Source of the DNA: CAYGBW01 sp964348185
Lineage (GTDB): Bacteria > Desulfobacterota > BSN033 > WVXP01
Direction of reading: 5' to 3'
Assembly: GCA_964348185.1 (NCBI GenBank)
Contig: CAYGBW010000010.1
Coordinates: 1-5,774, forward strand
Length of the DNA stretch: 5,774 nt
A model generated the notes under the pieces. That model was not told the origin of the DNA and did no database searches. It saw only the letters and a list, made by a program, of their open reading frames with translations. This document shows, in pieces, positions 1 through 5,768 of the stretch (position 1 is its first letter; every line of letters starts with the position of its first letter). Both the position numbers and the translations under genes were made by a program.

Positions 1-480
1 CTGTTCCATTTCCAGGAGATCACGGATGAGAATATCGACTCCTTCCATTTTCACGGTGATCTCTCGTCCTATCCGATCACCGCGGTGATTGCCGTTCCTT
101 TTGACACAAAATCTGGAACAATCCTGAGGGGGCGATATCTGTCCCCCGAGGAACCCCATCAGATTGTCAAACCTGAGGAGGTTATTGACGGCCTGCTCCA
201 GAGTATTTTTCGAATAAAGAACGTCTTGGACGCCGTGATTTCTGTCGTGAGTCTAGCGACGATATTGGCCATGGTGCTGGTCTTTGCCCTCTCATTGCGG
301 TTACGGCAGCGAGAGATCCAGACGATCTTCAAGCTGGGCTGTAGCCGGATGACGATTGCACGGCTTCTAGGGGCGGAGATTTTCATTATCGTGATCATCA
401 GCGCAATCCTTTGCGGAGCCACGATCTTGCTGGTTGATTACTATGCCAATGATCTTGTGCGGATGCTTTTTATTCGGTAG
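1..480 (+). CDS. FtsX/MacB-type ABC transporter permease, C-terminal part (5' end outside window)
   Basis: The frame is open from base 1 to the TAG at 478-480, giving 159 residues of a longer protein. The GTG at 85 is internal, because the reading frame continues upstream of it without a stop. Fragment residues 1-70 look like the end of an extracytoplasmic domain. Two membrane helices follow, at about 77-99 and 125-145. Between them lies a basic cytoplasmic loop (RLRQREIQTIFKLGCSR) that matches the conserved 'R..E....K.LG.S...I' signature of the FtsX permease domain. The last helix ends close to the C-terminus, as is usual in this family. Known members work with a LolD/MacB-like ATPase in export, lipoprotein release or cell-division signalling. 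The ATPase gene would be expected upstream, outside the window. The ZnuA-like binding protein downstream may belong to the same locus (inference). Family assignment is firm; the substrate is unknown. Confidence 0.85.
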   Translation: MFHFQEITDENIDSFHFHGDLSSYPITAVIAVPFDTKSGTILRGRYLSPEEPHQIVKPEEVIDGLLQSIFRIKNVLDAVISVVSLATILAMVLVFALSLRLRQREIQTIFKLGCSRMTIARLLGAEIFIIVIISAILCGATILLVDYYANDLVRMLFIR

Positions 481-502
481 AGAACCGATCCATGCCACGG
501 CT

Positions 503-531
503 TTGAGACACTCCGGGAGTCGATTCATAAT
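503..531 (+). promoter_or_regulatory. Putative sigma70-type promoter upstream of the IVP unit and binding-protein gene
   Basis: TTGAGA (503-508) and CATAAT (526-531) each match the -35 and -10 consensus at five of six positions, and they are separated by exactly 17 nt. Transcription would start near 538, upstream of the left repeat arm. The promoter therefore lies outside the IVP unit and could be the original promoter of the binding-protein gene, now also reading through the IVP gene. This is a match by eye, with no expression evidence. Confidence 0.5.
510..520. promoter_or_regulatory. Palindrome in the promoter spacer, possible operator
   Basis: ACTCC-G-GGAGT is a perfect 5-bp inverted repeat around one central base. 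It sits between the putative -35 and -10 boxes, where a bound repressor would block RNA polymerase. The same ACTCC/GGAGT word is the core of the 8-bp repeats of the neighbouring IVP unit, but this copy is not in register with them. Short palindromes also occur by chance, so an operator role is only a suggestion. Confidence 0.3.
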
Positions 532-556
532 TTCTGCCATGTCAGAGGTTCGGATC

Positions 557-588
557 GACGGAGTCATGGAGTGATGGAGTAATGGGGA
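557..588 (+). repeat. Left arm: four 8-bp units, consensus NNTGGAGT
   Basis: The units are GACGGAGT (557), CATGGAGT (565), GATGGAGT (573) and AATGGGGA (581). The first three keep GGAGT; the last is degenerate. The strand pairs with the right arm, best at 567-580. The third unit's GGAG (576-579) lies 9 nt before the ATG at 589 and can act as the ribosome binding site of the IVP gene. The second to fourth units each carry an ATG, spaced 8 bp apart and so in three different frames. The one at 574 is in the IVP frame but reaches TAA at 580-582. Confidence 0.8.
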
Positions 589-1022
589 ATGCGAAGGAAC
601 AAGAACCGGGGATATCAGAAATTACGAGTTTGGAACGATGCAATTGAATACTACCTACAAACGTGCGATGTCTTTGGCAAGTTTCCATACGAACTAAAGC
701 GAGTGGCGAGCCAGGCCATAGCTTCGAGCGATTCTGTTCATCGGAACATTGCTGAGGGCTACTGTAGACGCTCGATTCATGAATATCTCAATTTCCTCAA
801 TATTGCACTTGGCTCACTTGGTGAATCAGTTCCAGGACTTCATGCTTGTCGAAAATCGAAACATATAGAGGAACAGGAATTTCATGAATTGGATAATCTA
901 GCTTACAACTGGAAAATGGATTACCAAAACTCGTAGAAGCCTTGGAAGAAGAAAGAGAACGCAAAGAATGGACCGACCATTTGATGGTAAGGAAAACCAA
1001 TTCTATCTATGGTGTCGAATAA
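589..1022 (+). pseudogene. Four-helix-bundle protein (23S rRNA IVP family), frameshifted near codon 107
   Basis: The intact first part (589-936, 115 codons) begins with the family-typical 'YQKLRVWNDAIEYY' and contains the strongest family signature, 'RNIAEGYCRRS', followed by 'EYLNFLNIALGSLGES'. After 'LDNLAY' the frame yields unrelated residues and stops at 934-936. In the -1 frame, from 909 to the TAA at 1020-1022, the sequence reads LENGLPKLVEALEEERERK and then EWTDHLMVRKTNSIYG. This is the normal C-terminus of the family. Adding one base near 906-908 (for example restoring AAA before CTG) gives a continuous protein of about 144 residues. The family folds as a four-helix bundle and forms pentamers. 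It includes proteins encoded in 23S rRNA intervening sequences and relatives of Avd from diversity-generating retroelements, and no enzymatic activity is established. The gene is either decaying or carries a sequencing error. The ribosome binding site comes from the left arm. Confidence 0.8.
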
Positions 1023-1028
1023 TGCAGT

Positions 1029-1060
1029 ACTCCAACACTCCATCACTCCAATACTCCAAC
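1029..1060 (+). repeat. Right arm: four 8-bp units, consensus ACTCCANN
   Basis: The tandem units are ACTCCAAC (1029), ACTCCATC (1037), ACTCCAAT (1045) and ACTCCAAC (1053), followed by TCTAATGA, which no longer fits. All four keep ACTCCA, so this arm is better preserved than the left one. On the opposite strand it reads NNTGGAGT, the left-arm consensus. Positions pair symmetrically (557 with 1060, 588 with 1029), so a transcript of the unit could fold with the IVP gene as its loop. Confidence 0.85.
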
Positions 1061-1090
1061 TCTAATGAAACTGAAAGAAGAGGGAGTCTC

Positions 1091-2005
1091 ATGACACACA
1101 AGAAGGTTTTGTTAGTCACGAAAGCTCTGGCCTTCATTTATATCTCATGTGCGGCCATTGTCTGGGGCGGAGAATCCCCATCCGACAAACTGACGGTTTA
1201 CGTTGTCAACTACCCATTGAAGTACTTCGCTGAGCGGATTGCGGGCGAGCATGCAACGGTTGTCTTTCCGGCTCCAGATGAGGTGGATCCGGCCTACTGG
1301 ATGCCCGGCACCAAGACGATTTCAGAGTACCAACGCGCTGATCTTATTCTCCTTAATGGGGCGAACTATGCCAAATGGGTCAGAAAGGTATCCTTGCCTC
1401 AATTTCGACTGGTGAACACCTCGGCCAGCTTCAAGGACCAGTACATAGAAACCACCGAAATTGTCACCCATTCCCACGGCCCAGAGGGCGAGCATGCCCA
1501 TGAAGCCCTTGCCTTTACGACGTGGATCGACTTAAGTCTTGCGGCCAAACACGCTAAGGCGATTGTAGAGGCATTGAGCCGCAAGAACCCGGCCCTGCGG
1601 GAGACCTTCAAGAGGAATTACGGGGCACTTGAGAAAGACCTGATGAGCCTTGACCGGGATATCAAGGAAATCGTATCCAGAGACCCATCCAAGCCTTTGA
1701 TCGCTTCACATCCGGTCTACGACTATCTTGCAAGCCGCTATGGGCTCAACATAAGAAGCGTTCATTGGGAACCCGACGAGATACCGACTCGTGAACAATG
1801 GATCGAACTCCGAGATATTCTCAAGGACCATCCGGCCAAATGGATGATCTGGGAGGGAGATCCAATTCCCGAGCCAGTCGAAAGGCTGAAAACCCTCGGG
1901 ATAAACAGCCTCGTTTTTGATCCGTGTGGGAACGAACCCGAACAAGGTGACTTCTTAGCCGTCATGCAAAAGAACGTGGAAAATCTGAAGATGGTTTTTC
2001 AGTGA
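1091..2005 (+). CDS. Divergent ZnuA-like metal ABC transporter substrate-binding protein
   Basis: The protein has 304 residues from the ATG at 1091. AAGAGG (1078-1083), 7 nt upstream, serves as ribosome binding site. An earlier in-frame ATG at 968 would translate the right repeat arm and is rejected. Residues 1-27 form a signal peptide (KK, then a hydrophobic stretch to about 25). Cys20 does not sit in a good lipobox, so a periplasmic form is likelier. The fold markers of the ZnuA cluster are present: 'YQRADLILLNGANYAKW' (80-96), 'ASHPVYDYLASRYGL' (205-219), 'WMIWEGDP' (251-258) and 'FDPCGN' (276-281). In classic ZnuA proteins two zinc-binding histidines lie in DPHxYEP and DPHxWLDP. The matching places here read DPAYWMP (66-72) and AFTTWID (141-147). 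His207 and Glu255 are retained, and a short His-rich stretch (127-137) may be a sensor loop. Metal binding is therefore uncertain. The FtsX-type permease lies upstream, and the promoter at 503-531 could reach this gene. Confidence 0.85.
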   Translation: MTHKKVLLVTKALAFIYISCAAIVWGGESPSDKLTVYVVNYPLKYFAERIAGEHATVVFPAPDEVDPAYWMPGTKTISEYQRADLILLNGANYAKWVRKVSLPQFRLVNTSASFKDQYIETTEIVTHSHGPEGEHAHEALAFTTWIDLSLAAKHAKAIVEALSRKNPALRETFKRNYGALEKDLMSLDRDIKEIVSRDPSKPLIASHPVYDYLASRYGLNIRSVHWEPDEIPTREQWIELRDILKDHPAKWMIWEGDPIPEPVERLKTLGINSLVFDPCGNEPEQGDFLAVMQKNVENLKMVFQ

Positions 2006-2033
2006 AATAACATAAAATGAGAGCGAATTAGAC

Positions 2034-2074
2034 ATCAGCGCTTTGCTACTAGACAGGATAACCGAAGCGCTGAT
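2034..2074. other. Hairpin between the binding-protein and ydbH-like genes
   Basis: ATCAGCGCTT (2034-2043) and AAGCGCTGAT (2065-2074) are perfect reverse complements. A G:U pair (2044-2064) and a G:C pair (2045-2063) extend the stem to 12 bp around a 17-nt loop. It begins 29 nt after the stop of the binding-protein gene. No run of T follows, so it is not a standard intrinsic terminator. It could protect the 3' end of the upstream mRNA, help termination, or bind a dimeric regulator. The rest of the spacer 2006-2139 shows nothing clear. Confidence 0.55.
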
Positions 2075-2139
2075 TCTATCCGTTGGGGACCGAGACGATT
2101 GCGTTTATTGATCCTTTTGAGTAAGGTCAAGATAGTGAT

Positions 2140-5109
2140 ATGAAACAAAAGGCCTGGATGCCAGGTTGGCAATCCATCTCTAGCTTCATGGCGAACGTCA
2201 GAAACAGAATGTTCAAACGCTCATCCCATCACAGGATCAGAGGGCATTTTATCGCTCTCTGTTTCCTTGTTGCCGTCCTGACACCCGAGTATCCTCATCT
2301 CCGTGCAACTGAAAAACCCCAAAACTCGACGACAGCACCCGTTGCAGAGGCCCTCTCCCGGCTCACCAGGTTGGGTCGGTTGATCGGGGTCTTCTCCCTG
2401 GAATTTGAGGTTCATGGCGTCTCCCTCCAGCTATCTGAGATGTTCGCCCACCTCGGACGGTTCCTTCCTCCTGTCATGTTGGATTGGAAGGCGACAGGGG
2501 AGGTGGTTTTCGATCTCGCCGTAGACGGAAGAGGCAACGATGAGTCAGCGGGGACGAGCGTCATTCTCCGCCTCCAGCTAAAGAATGTGGCATTCTCACG
2601 ACCGGATTCAAACGACATGGGGGATCACATCGAGGGAGAGATCAATGTCATTTTGAACATCCCTTGGAAGCCGGATCAACCCACCTCTATTCAAGCAGAC
2701 CTCAATCTGGAGACCGGGAGAATCGTTTTTGGGAAGGTCCCCTTCGATTTCGAAAAAGACCCTGTACGTCTCTATCTTCTGGGCTCTTACGACGCCCAAA
2801 AGCATGGGTTTCCTTCGTTGTCCGTTGGTTTCCACGCACCAACCCTCGGGCAGGGCACCATCACGGCCACACTGGAGAGCCTGGACGATCCTCGGGGCGA
2901 GGCGAGCGTTGCGATTGGTCCCCTCTCAAACGAGCGGGTCCTTGGTCTCTTCTTGAAGGAGCCCTTAGGCCGGGTTTTGCCGGTGTTGAAGGGGTCTTCT
3001 CTCAAAGGTCAAACTTCCCTCACCGCATTGATCCGTGGCTCTCGTGACCGGTACGCGATAGAAGGACGAGTTGAAACATCGGCCACAGAACTCGCCATCC
3101 CCACTCAGGAGATAAAGGCAAAAGCGGTGAAGATCCAACTGCCCTTTTCCATGGAACACCCCCATCTTAGGAAGGCCCCGGGTGGCAGGGGTTGGGATAT
3201 GCCAAGGGACGGCCTCGTAGAGGTCGGTCAGATTGAGTGGAGATCTGAACAGTGGCGGAATGTGACCGTTCCGGTGGCCTTTGTGCAGGACACTCTTTTT
3301 GTGGGCCAGACGGAACTTCCCCTCCTGGGAGGAACCGTTACCCTCGGCGGCCGGCTCGAGATTGGTAACTTTGGTGTGACGATGCCGTTCTCCCTCCTTC
3401 GAAGCGTCTCCATGGAGCTGGGTATCAGGGATATCTCTCTGGAAGAAGAAACCTTTGGGCGCTTCCTCCCTGCTACACTCCTAGACTGGAAATTATCTGG
3501 AGCAACGGCTCTGGTTGAGGTTGAGACAAGAACCGGTCAGGAGCCAGAGGACACAGGCCTCCATCTCCATGTGGATATGAAGAATCTGGCCTTTTCAAGC
3601 CCTGGGGAGACGGAGCTTGGAGAAAACCTTGAGGGTGACATTCACATCGGTCTGAATATCCCTGAGCACCGGGACAGACCGTTCTCCTTTGAGGGGGAAC
3701 TCGACCTGGAGGGCGGAGAAATCCTTGTGGGATCCTTTTATCTCAATCTCCGTGAAGACCCCCTTCGCCTGGGCGCTTCGGGAGCATATGACCCCAAAAA
3801 CCATCAGCTTCCTTCCCTTTCGGTTCAGTTTCACGCGCCAACCCTCGGGAAGGGGACGATTACGGCCGCCCTGGAAACCCTGGATGGCCCCCGGGGTAAC
3901 GTTGAGGTTGCTCTTGACCCGATCACAAACGAGCGGGCTTTTGAACTCTTTGTAAAAGAGCCTTTTGGCCAGGTTGCACCTCAGTTGAGAGATCTATCCA
4001 TCAACGGTGAGACTCGTGTCACCGCCTCGATCCGGGGATCTCCCTCCCGCTACTCGATCCAAGGATTGCTCGAAACAAGGGCCAGGGACCTCACAATCCC
4101 TAGCCACGCGATAAAGGCAAAAGGGGTGGAGATCCGCCTCCCCGTCTCTCTCCATCATTCTCAGGCTGAGGGAGCCGCGTCCAGTGAGGGCTTGAACGGC
4201 TCCATGACGGGTCTCGTCAAAGGAGCGTGGATTCAGTGGAAATCCCAGGAGTGGCAGGATGTGACCGTGCCCCTGATCCTCACGGAGAACACCCTCTTTC
4301 TTCCTGAAGTGATGAAACTCCCAATCTGGGGAGGGGTTGTGATCCTCGAGGAAGCAAGAATTCGCAGTCCCTATGAGAAATCCAGGGAGATCACACTGAG
4401 ATTGAGACTTGAGGGACTCGAATTTTCTGAGATAACGAGAACATTTACTCCCCTTTCCCTTCCCGGTGTTTTGGAAGGCGATTTTTCTGAGATCAGGGTT
4501 TCAGCAGACAGATTGGCTACCCGTGGAAACCTGACGATTCATGCCCTTGGGGGCCAGATCGAAGTCCGCGACTTCAATGGGACCACCCCCTTCTCTCGTT
4601 TCCGAGAGGTCTCCATGGATGTGCTCCTAAAGGATCTCGATCTTGAGGAGGCGTCCCGTTCCTTCAAATTCGGCCAGATGGGCGGTCTCGTTCAGGGCCG
4701 GGTTGAAGATTTGACCTTCTCTTTTGGTCAACCCGAAAGATTCGAGTTCGAGATTCAGTCCGTAAAGAAAAAGGGAGTCCGGCAATACGTCAATGCCAAG
4801 GCAGTAAATAACCTCTCTATCCTGAGCACGGGCTCACCGTTCTCTTTCAAGAGAGGGGTTCTTCGATTCTTCAAATCCTTCCCGTATGCTAAGCTGGGGA
4901 TTTATTGCAAACTGGAGAATGACATCTTTACCCTTCGGGGCACCATTCATCAAAGGGGGGTCGAGTACCTGATCAGGAGAGGGGGGTTAGGAGGCATTGA
5001 TGTGGTCCAGAGGGATCCGGAAAATAAGATTCGATGGAAGCAGATGCTCCGCCGACTGAAAGCGATCGGTCGAGGCATGGGAGAGGTGGAGGTTTCACCT
5101 CAGCAATGA
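2140..5109 (+). CDS. YdbH-family (AsmA-like) intermembrane lipid-transport protein with internal duplication
   Basis: The product has 989 residues. A basic N-terminus (1-35) precedes one hydrophobic segment (about 36-48) that would anchor or export it. The rest is alternating beta-strand sequence typical of AsmA-like bridge proteins. Two homologous blocks follow each other (about 87-424 and 425-742), and a shorter third echo lies at 804-862 (GGQIEVRDFNG, then TPFSRFREVSMD). The last part (848-973) is the most conserved: 'GGLVQGRVEDL', 'KKKGVRQYVNAKAV', 'FFKSFPYAKLGIYCKLEND' and 'EYLIRRGGLGGIDVV'. It resembles the C-terminus of YdbH (dicarboxylate-transport-domain family). E. coli YdbH, about 880 residues, joins the lipoprotein YnbE and overlaps functionally with TamB and YhdP in moving phospholipids to the outer membrane. 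The DUF1318 lipoprotein downstream fits this pairing. The start is uncertain: there is no strong ribosome binding site at 2140, and the in-frame ATGs at 2188 and 2209 would leave a shorter signal region. Confidence 0.8.
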   Translation: MKQKAWMPGWQSISSFMANVRNRMFKRSSHHRIRGHFIALCFLVAVLTPEYPHLRATEKPQNSTTAPVAEALSRLTRLGRLIGVFSLEFEVHGVSLQLSEMFAHLGRFLPPVMLDWKATGEVVFDLAVDGRGNDESAGTSVILRLQLKNVAFSRPDSNDMGDHIEGEINVILNIPWKPDQPTSIQADLNLETGRIVFGKVPFDFEKDPVRLYLLGSYDAQKHGFPSLSVGFHAPTLGQGTITATLESLDDPRGEASVAIGPLSNERVLGLFLKEPLGRVLPVLKGSSLKGQTSLTALIRGSRDRYAIEGRVETSATELAIPTQEIKAKAVKIQLPFSMEHPHLRKAPGGRGWDMPRDGLVEVGQIEWRSEQWRNVTVPVAFVQDTLFVGQTELPLLGGTVTLGGRLEIGNFGVTMPFSLLRSVSMELGIRDISLEEETFGRFLPATLLDWKLSGATALVEVETRTGQEPEDTGLHLHVDMKNLAFSSPGETELGENLEGDIHIGLNIPEHRDRPFSFEGELDLEGGEILVGSFYLNLREDPLRLGASGAYDPKNHQLPSLSVQFHAPTLGKGTITAALETLDGPRGNVEVALDPITNERAFELFVKEPFGQVAPQLRDLSINGETRVTASIRGSPSRYSIQGLLETRARDLTIPSHAIKAKGVEIRLPVSLHHSQAEGAASSEGLNGSMTGLVKGAWIQWKSQEWQDVTVPLILTENTLFLPEVMKLPIWGGVVILEEARIRSPYEKSREITLRLRLEGLEFSEITRTFTPLSLPGVLEGDFSEIRVSADRLATRGNLTIHALGGQIEVRDFNGTTPFSRFREVSMDVLLKDLDLEEASRSFKFGQMGGLVQGRVEDLTFSFGQPERFEFEIQSVKKKGVRQYVNAKAVNNLSILSTGSPFSFKRGVLRFFKSFPYAKLGIYCKLENDIFTLRGTIHQRGVEYLIRRGGLGGIDVVQRDPENKIRWKQMLRRLKAIGRGMGEVEVSPQQ
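2398..4365 (+). repeat. Tandem duplication inside the YdbH-like gene
   Basis: Bases 2398-3411 (residues 87-424) and 3412-4365 (425-742) encode the same domain twice. Matching landmarks are GRFLPPVMLDWK/GRFLPATLLDWK, LKNVAFS/MKNLAFS, LNIPWKPD/LNIPEHRD, FHAPTLGxGTITA at 231 and 564, and IKAKAVKIQLP/IKAKGVEIRLP. In the best block (231-253 against 564-586) 19 of 23 residues are identical, and the DNA is clearly alike as well (2830-2898 against 3829-3897). Small indels separate the copies, so the duplication is not brand new. Confidence 0.85.
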
Positions 5110-5160
5110 TCGTGCACGAGGTATTCGACCCACATTTGCAACGGGATCTTTTGGGGGAGA

Positions 5161-5167
5161 AAGGAGG
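5161..5167 (+). promoter_or_regulatory. Strong ribosome binding site before tandem ATG starts
   Basis: AAGGAGG is close to a perfect Shine-Dalgarno sequence. It lies 5 nt before the ATG at 5173 and 8 nt before the next ATG at 5176. The second spacing is the more usual one, so translation may begin at 5176 and drop one Met. The difference does not affect the signal peptide. Confidence 0.75.
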
Positions 5168-5172
5168 AGAGA

Positions 5173-5763
5173 ATGATGAAGAGGTTCCCTATTTATTTTG
5201 CTATTCTGCTCTGCCTGATTCTGATCATGGCCTGCGTGACGGTGAATATCTACTTTCCGGCAGGGGAGATCCAACAGGCTGCCGAGGAGATCGTTGATGA
5301 GGTGCGGCCCGAGCAAAACCCGGACAAGGGTGGTTCCCTTGAACGAATCGACCTCCCGTGGTTCGTTCGTTTCGTTGGATTCCTCGGTCCAGGGGTTGCC
5401 TTGGCTCAGGTCGACATCGACATTTCGACCCCTGCTATTCGGGCGCTGAGAGACTCCCTTGCCGGTCGCTTCGAATCCCTGAAGGGGTTCTACAGCCGGG
5501 GCGCTTTGGGGGAGAACAACCGGGGCTATGTTGAGGCTCGAGATCAATCCAGTCTCAACCTCAAGGAGAAGGCCGATCTGAGAAGACTCGTCGATGCCGA
5601 GAATGGCGACCGAAAGGCCCTTTACACGGAAATCCTTGCGGCGAACAACCTGGAACCGGGTTTTCTCGACGAGGTTGAGAAAATCTTCGCCAACAGCTGG
5701 AGAAAAAAGGCCGTCCCAGGCTCACCGATTCAGAAAGATGACGGCACCTGGGCGACGAAATAG
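5173..5763 (+). CDS. Lipoprotein with YnbE-like N-terminus and YdbL-like DUF1318 domain
   Basis: The product has 196 residues. A lipoprotein signal peptide (KR, a hydrophobic stretch, then 'LIMAC') places the lipidated residue at Cys21. Val follows at +2, so nothing retains it in the inner membrane and the outer membrane is likely. 'VTVNIYFP' (22-29) is a beta-strand-like segment, followed by a helix (IQQAAEEIVDEV). A second hydrophobic stretch (63-78) ends in 'GVALAQ', which looks like a signal-peptidase site. From about 80 to the end lies the DUF1318 domain known from E. coli YdbL, with 'STPAIRALRDSLAGRF', 'YVEARD', 'LRRLVDAENGDRKALY', 'IFANSWRKKA' and 'GSPIQKDDGTW'. In E. coli, ydbH, ynbE and ydbL are adjacent: YnbE pairs with YdbH, and YdbL is reported to modulate that interaction. 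Here both roles may sit in one chain, 63 nt downstream of the YdbH-like gene and probably in one operon. The domain assignment is firm; the merged role is inference. Confidence 0.85.
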   Translation: MMKRFPIYFAILLCLILIMACVTVNIYFPAGEIQQAAEEIVDEVRPEQNPDKGGSLERIDLPWFVRFVGFLGPGVALAQVDIDISTPAIRALRDSLAGRFESLKGFYSRGALGENNRGYVEARDQSSLNLKEKADLRRLVDAENGDRKALYTEILAANNLEPGFLDEVEKIFANSWRKKAVPGSPIQKDDGTWATK

Positions 5764-5768
5764 CCGTT

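Larger units (their letters stand above)
557..1060 (+). mobile_element. Putative IVP cassette: four-helix-bundle gene between inverted 8-bp-repeat arms
   Basis: This 504-bp unit consists of a left arm (557-588), a four-helix-bundle protein gene (589-1022, frameshifted) and a right arm (1029-1060). Each arm is four 8-bp units long, and the two arms align as inverted repeats without gaps: 24 of 32 positions are complementary, including 14 consecutive (567-580 with 1037-1050). The gene starts directly at the end of the left arm and, in the restored frame, stops 6 nt before the right arm. The unit looks more AT-rich than its flanks. IVP genes are best known from intervening sequences inside 23S rRNA genes, where a long stem closes the insert. 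Here the unit sits between protein genes instead. Movement is inferred from this design: no transposase is present and no clear target duplication was found. Confidence 0.45.

Noticed and set aside
474..488. Small hairpin TCGGT/ACCGA over the permease stop codon as a terminator
   Set aside because: Only 5 bp of stem and no T-run follow, which is too weak to call.
907..920. Programmed -1 frameshift in the IVP gene
   Set aside because: The family-like tail already begins at 909, before the AAAA run, and no standard slippery heptamer is in frame. A simple indel explains it better.
541..1075. Target-site duplication flanking the IVP unit
   Set aside because: The bases just outside 557 and 1060 were compared and no convincing direct repeat was found.
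968..1090. Longer start for the binding protein at 968
   Set aside because: It would place 41 residues before the signal peptide, partly encoded by the ACTCCANN repeats and the IVP tail. The ATG at 1091 has a ribosome binding site and a proper signal peptide.
2083..2127. Promoter before the YdbH-like gene (TTGGGG/TATTGA or TTGCGT/TAAGGT)
   Set aside because: Spacing is acceptable, but the -10 boxes match only about three of six consensus positions.
2608..3413. Several open frames on the - strand and in alternative + frames within the YdbH-like gene
   Set aside because: They overlap a long gene with clear family similarity, show no recognisable domains, and look like shadow frames of a GC-balanced coding region.
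5095..5547. 150-codon frame on the - strand opposite the lipoprotein gene
   Set aside because: It is antisense to a well-supported DUF1318 lipoprotein and shows no signal or motif of its own.
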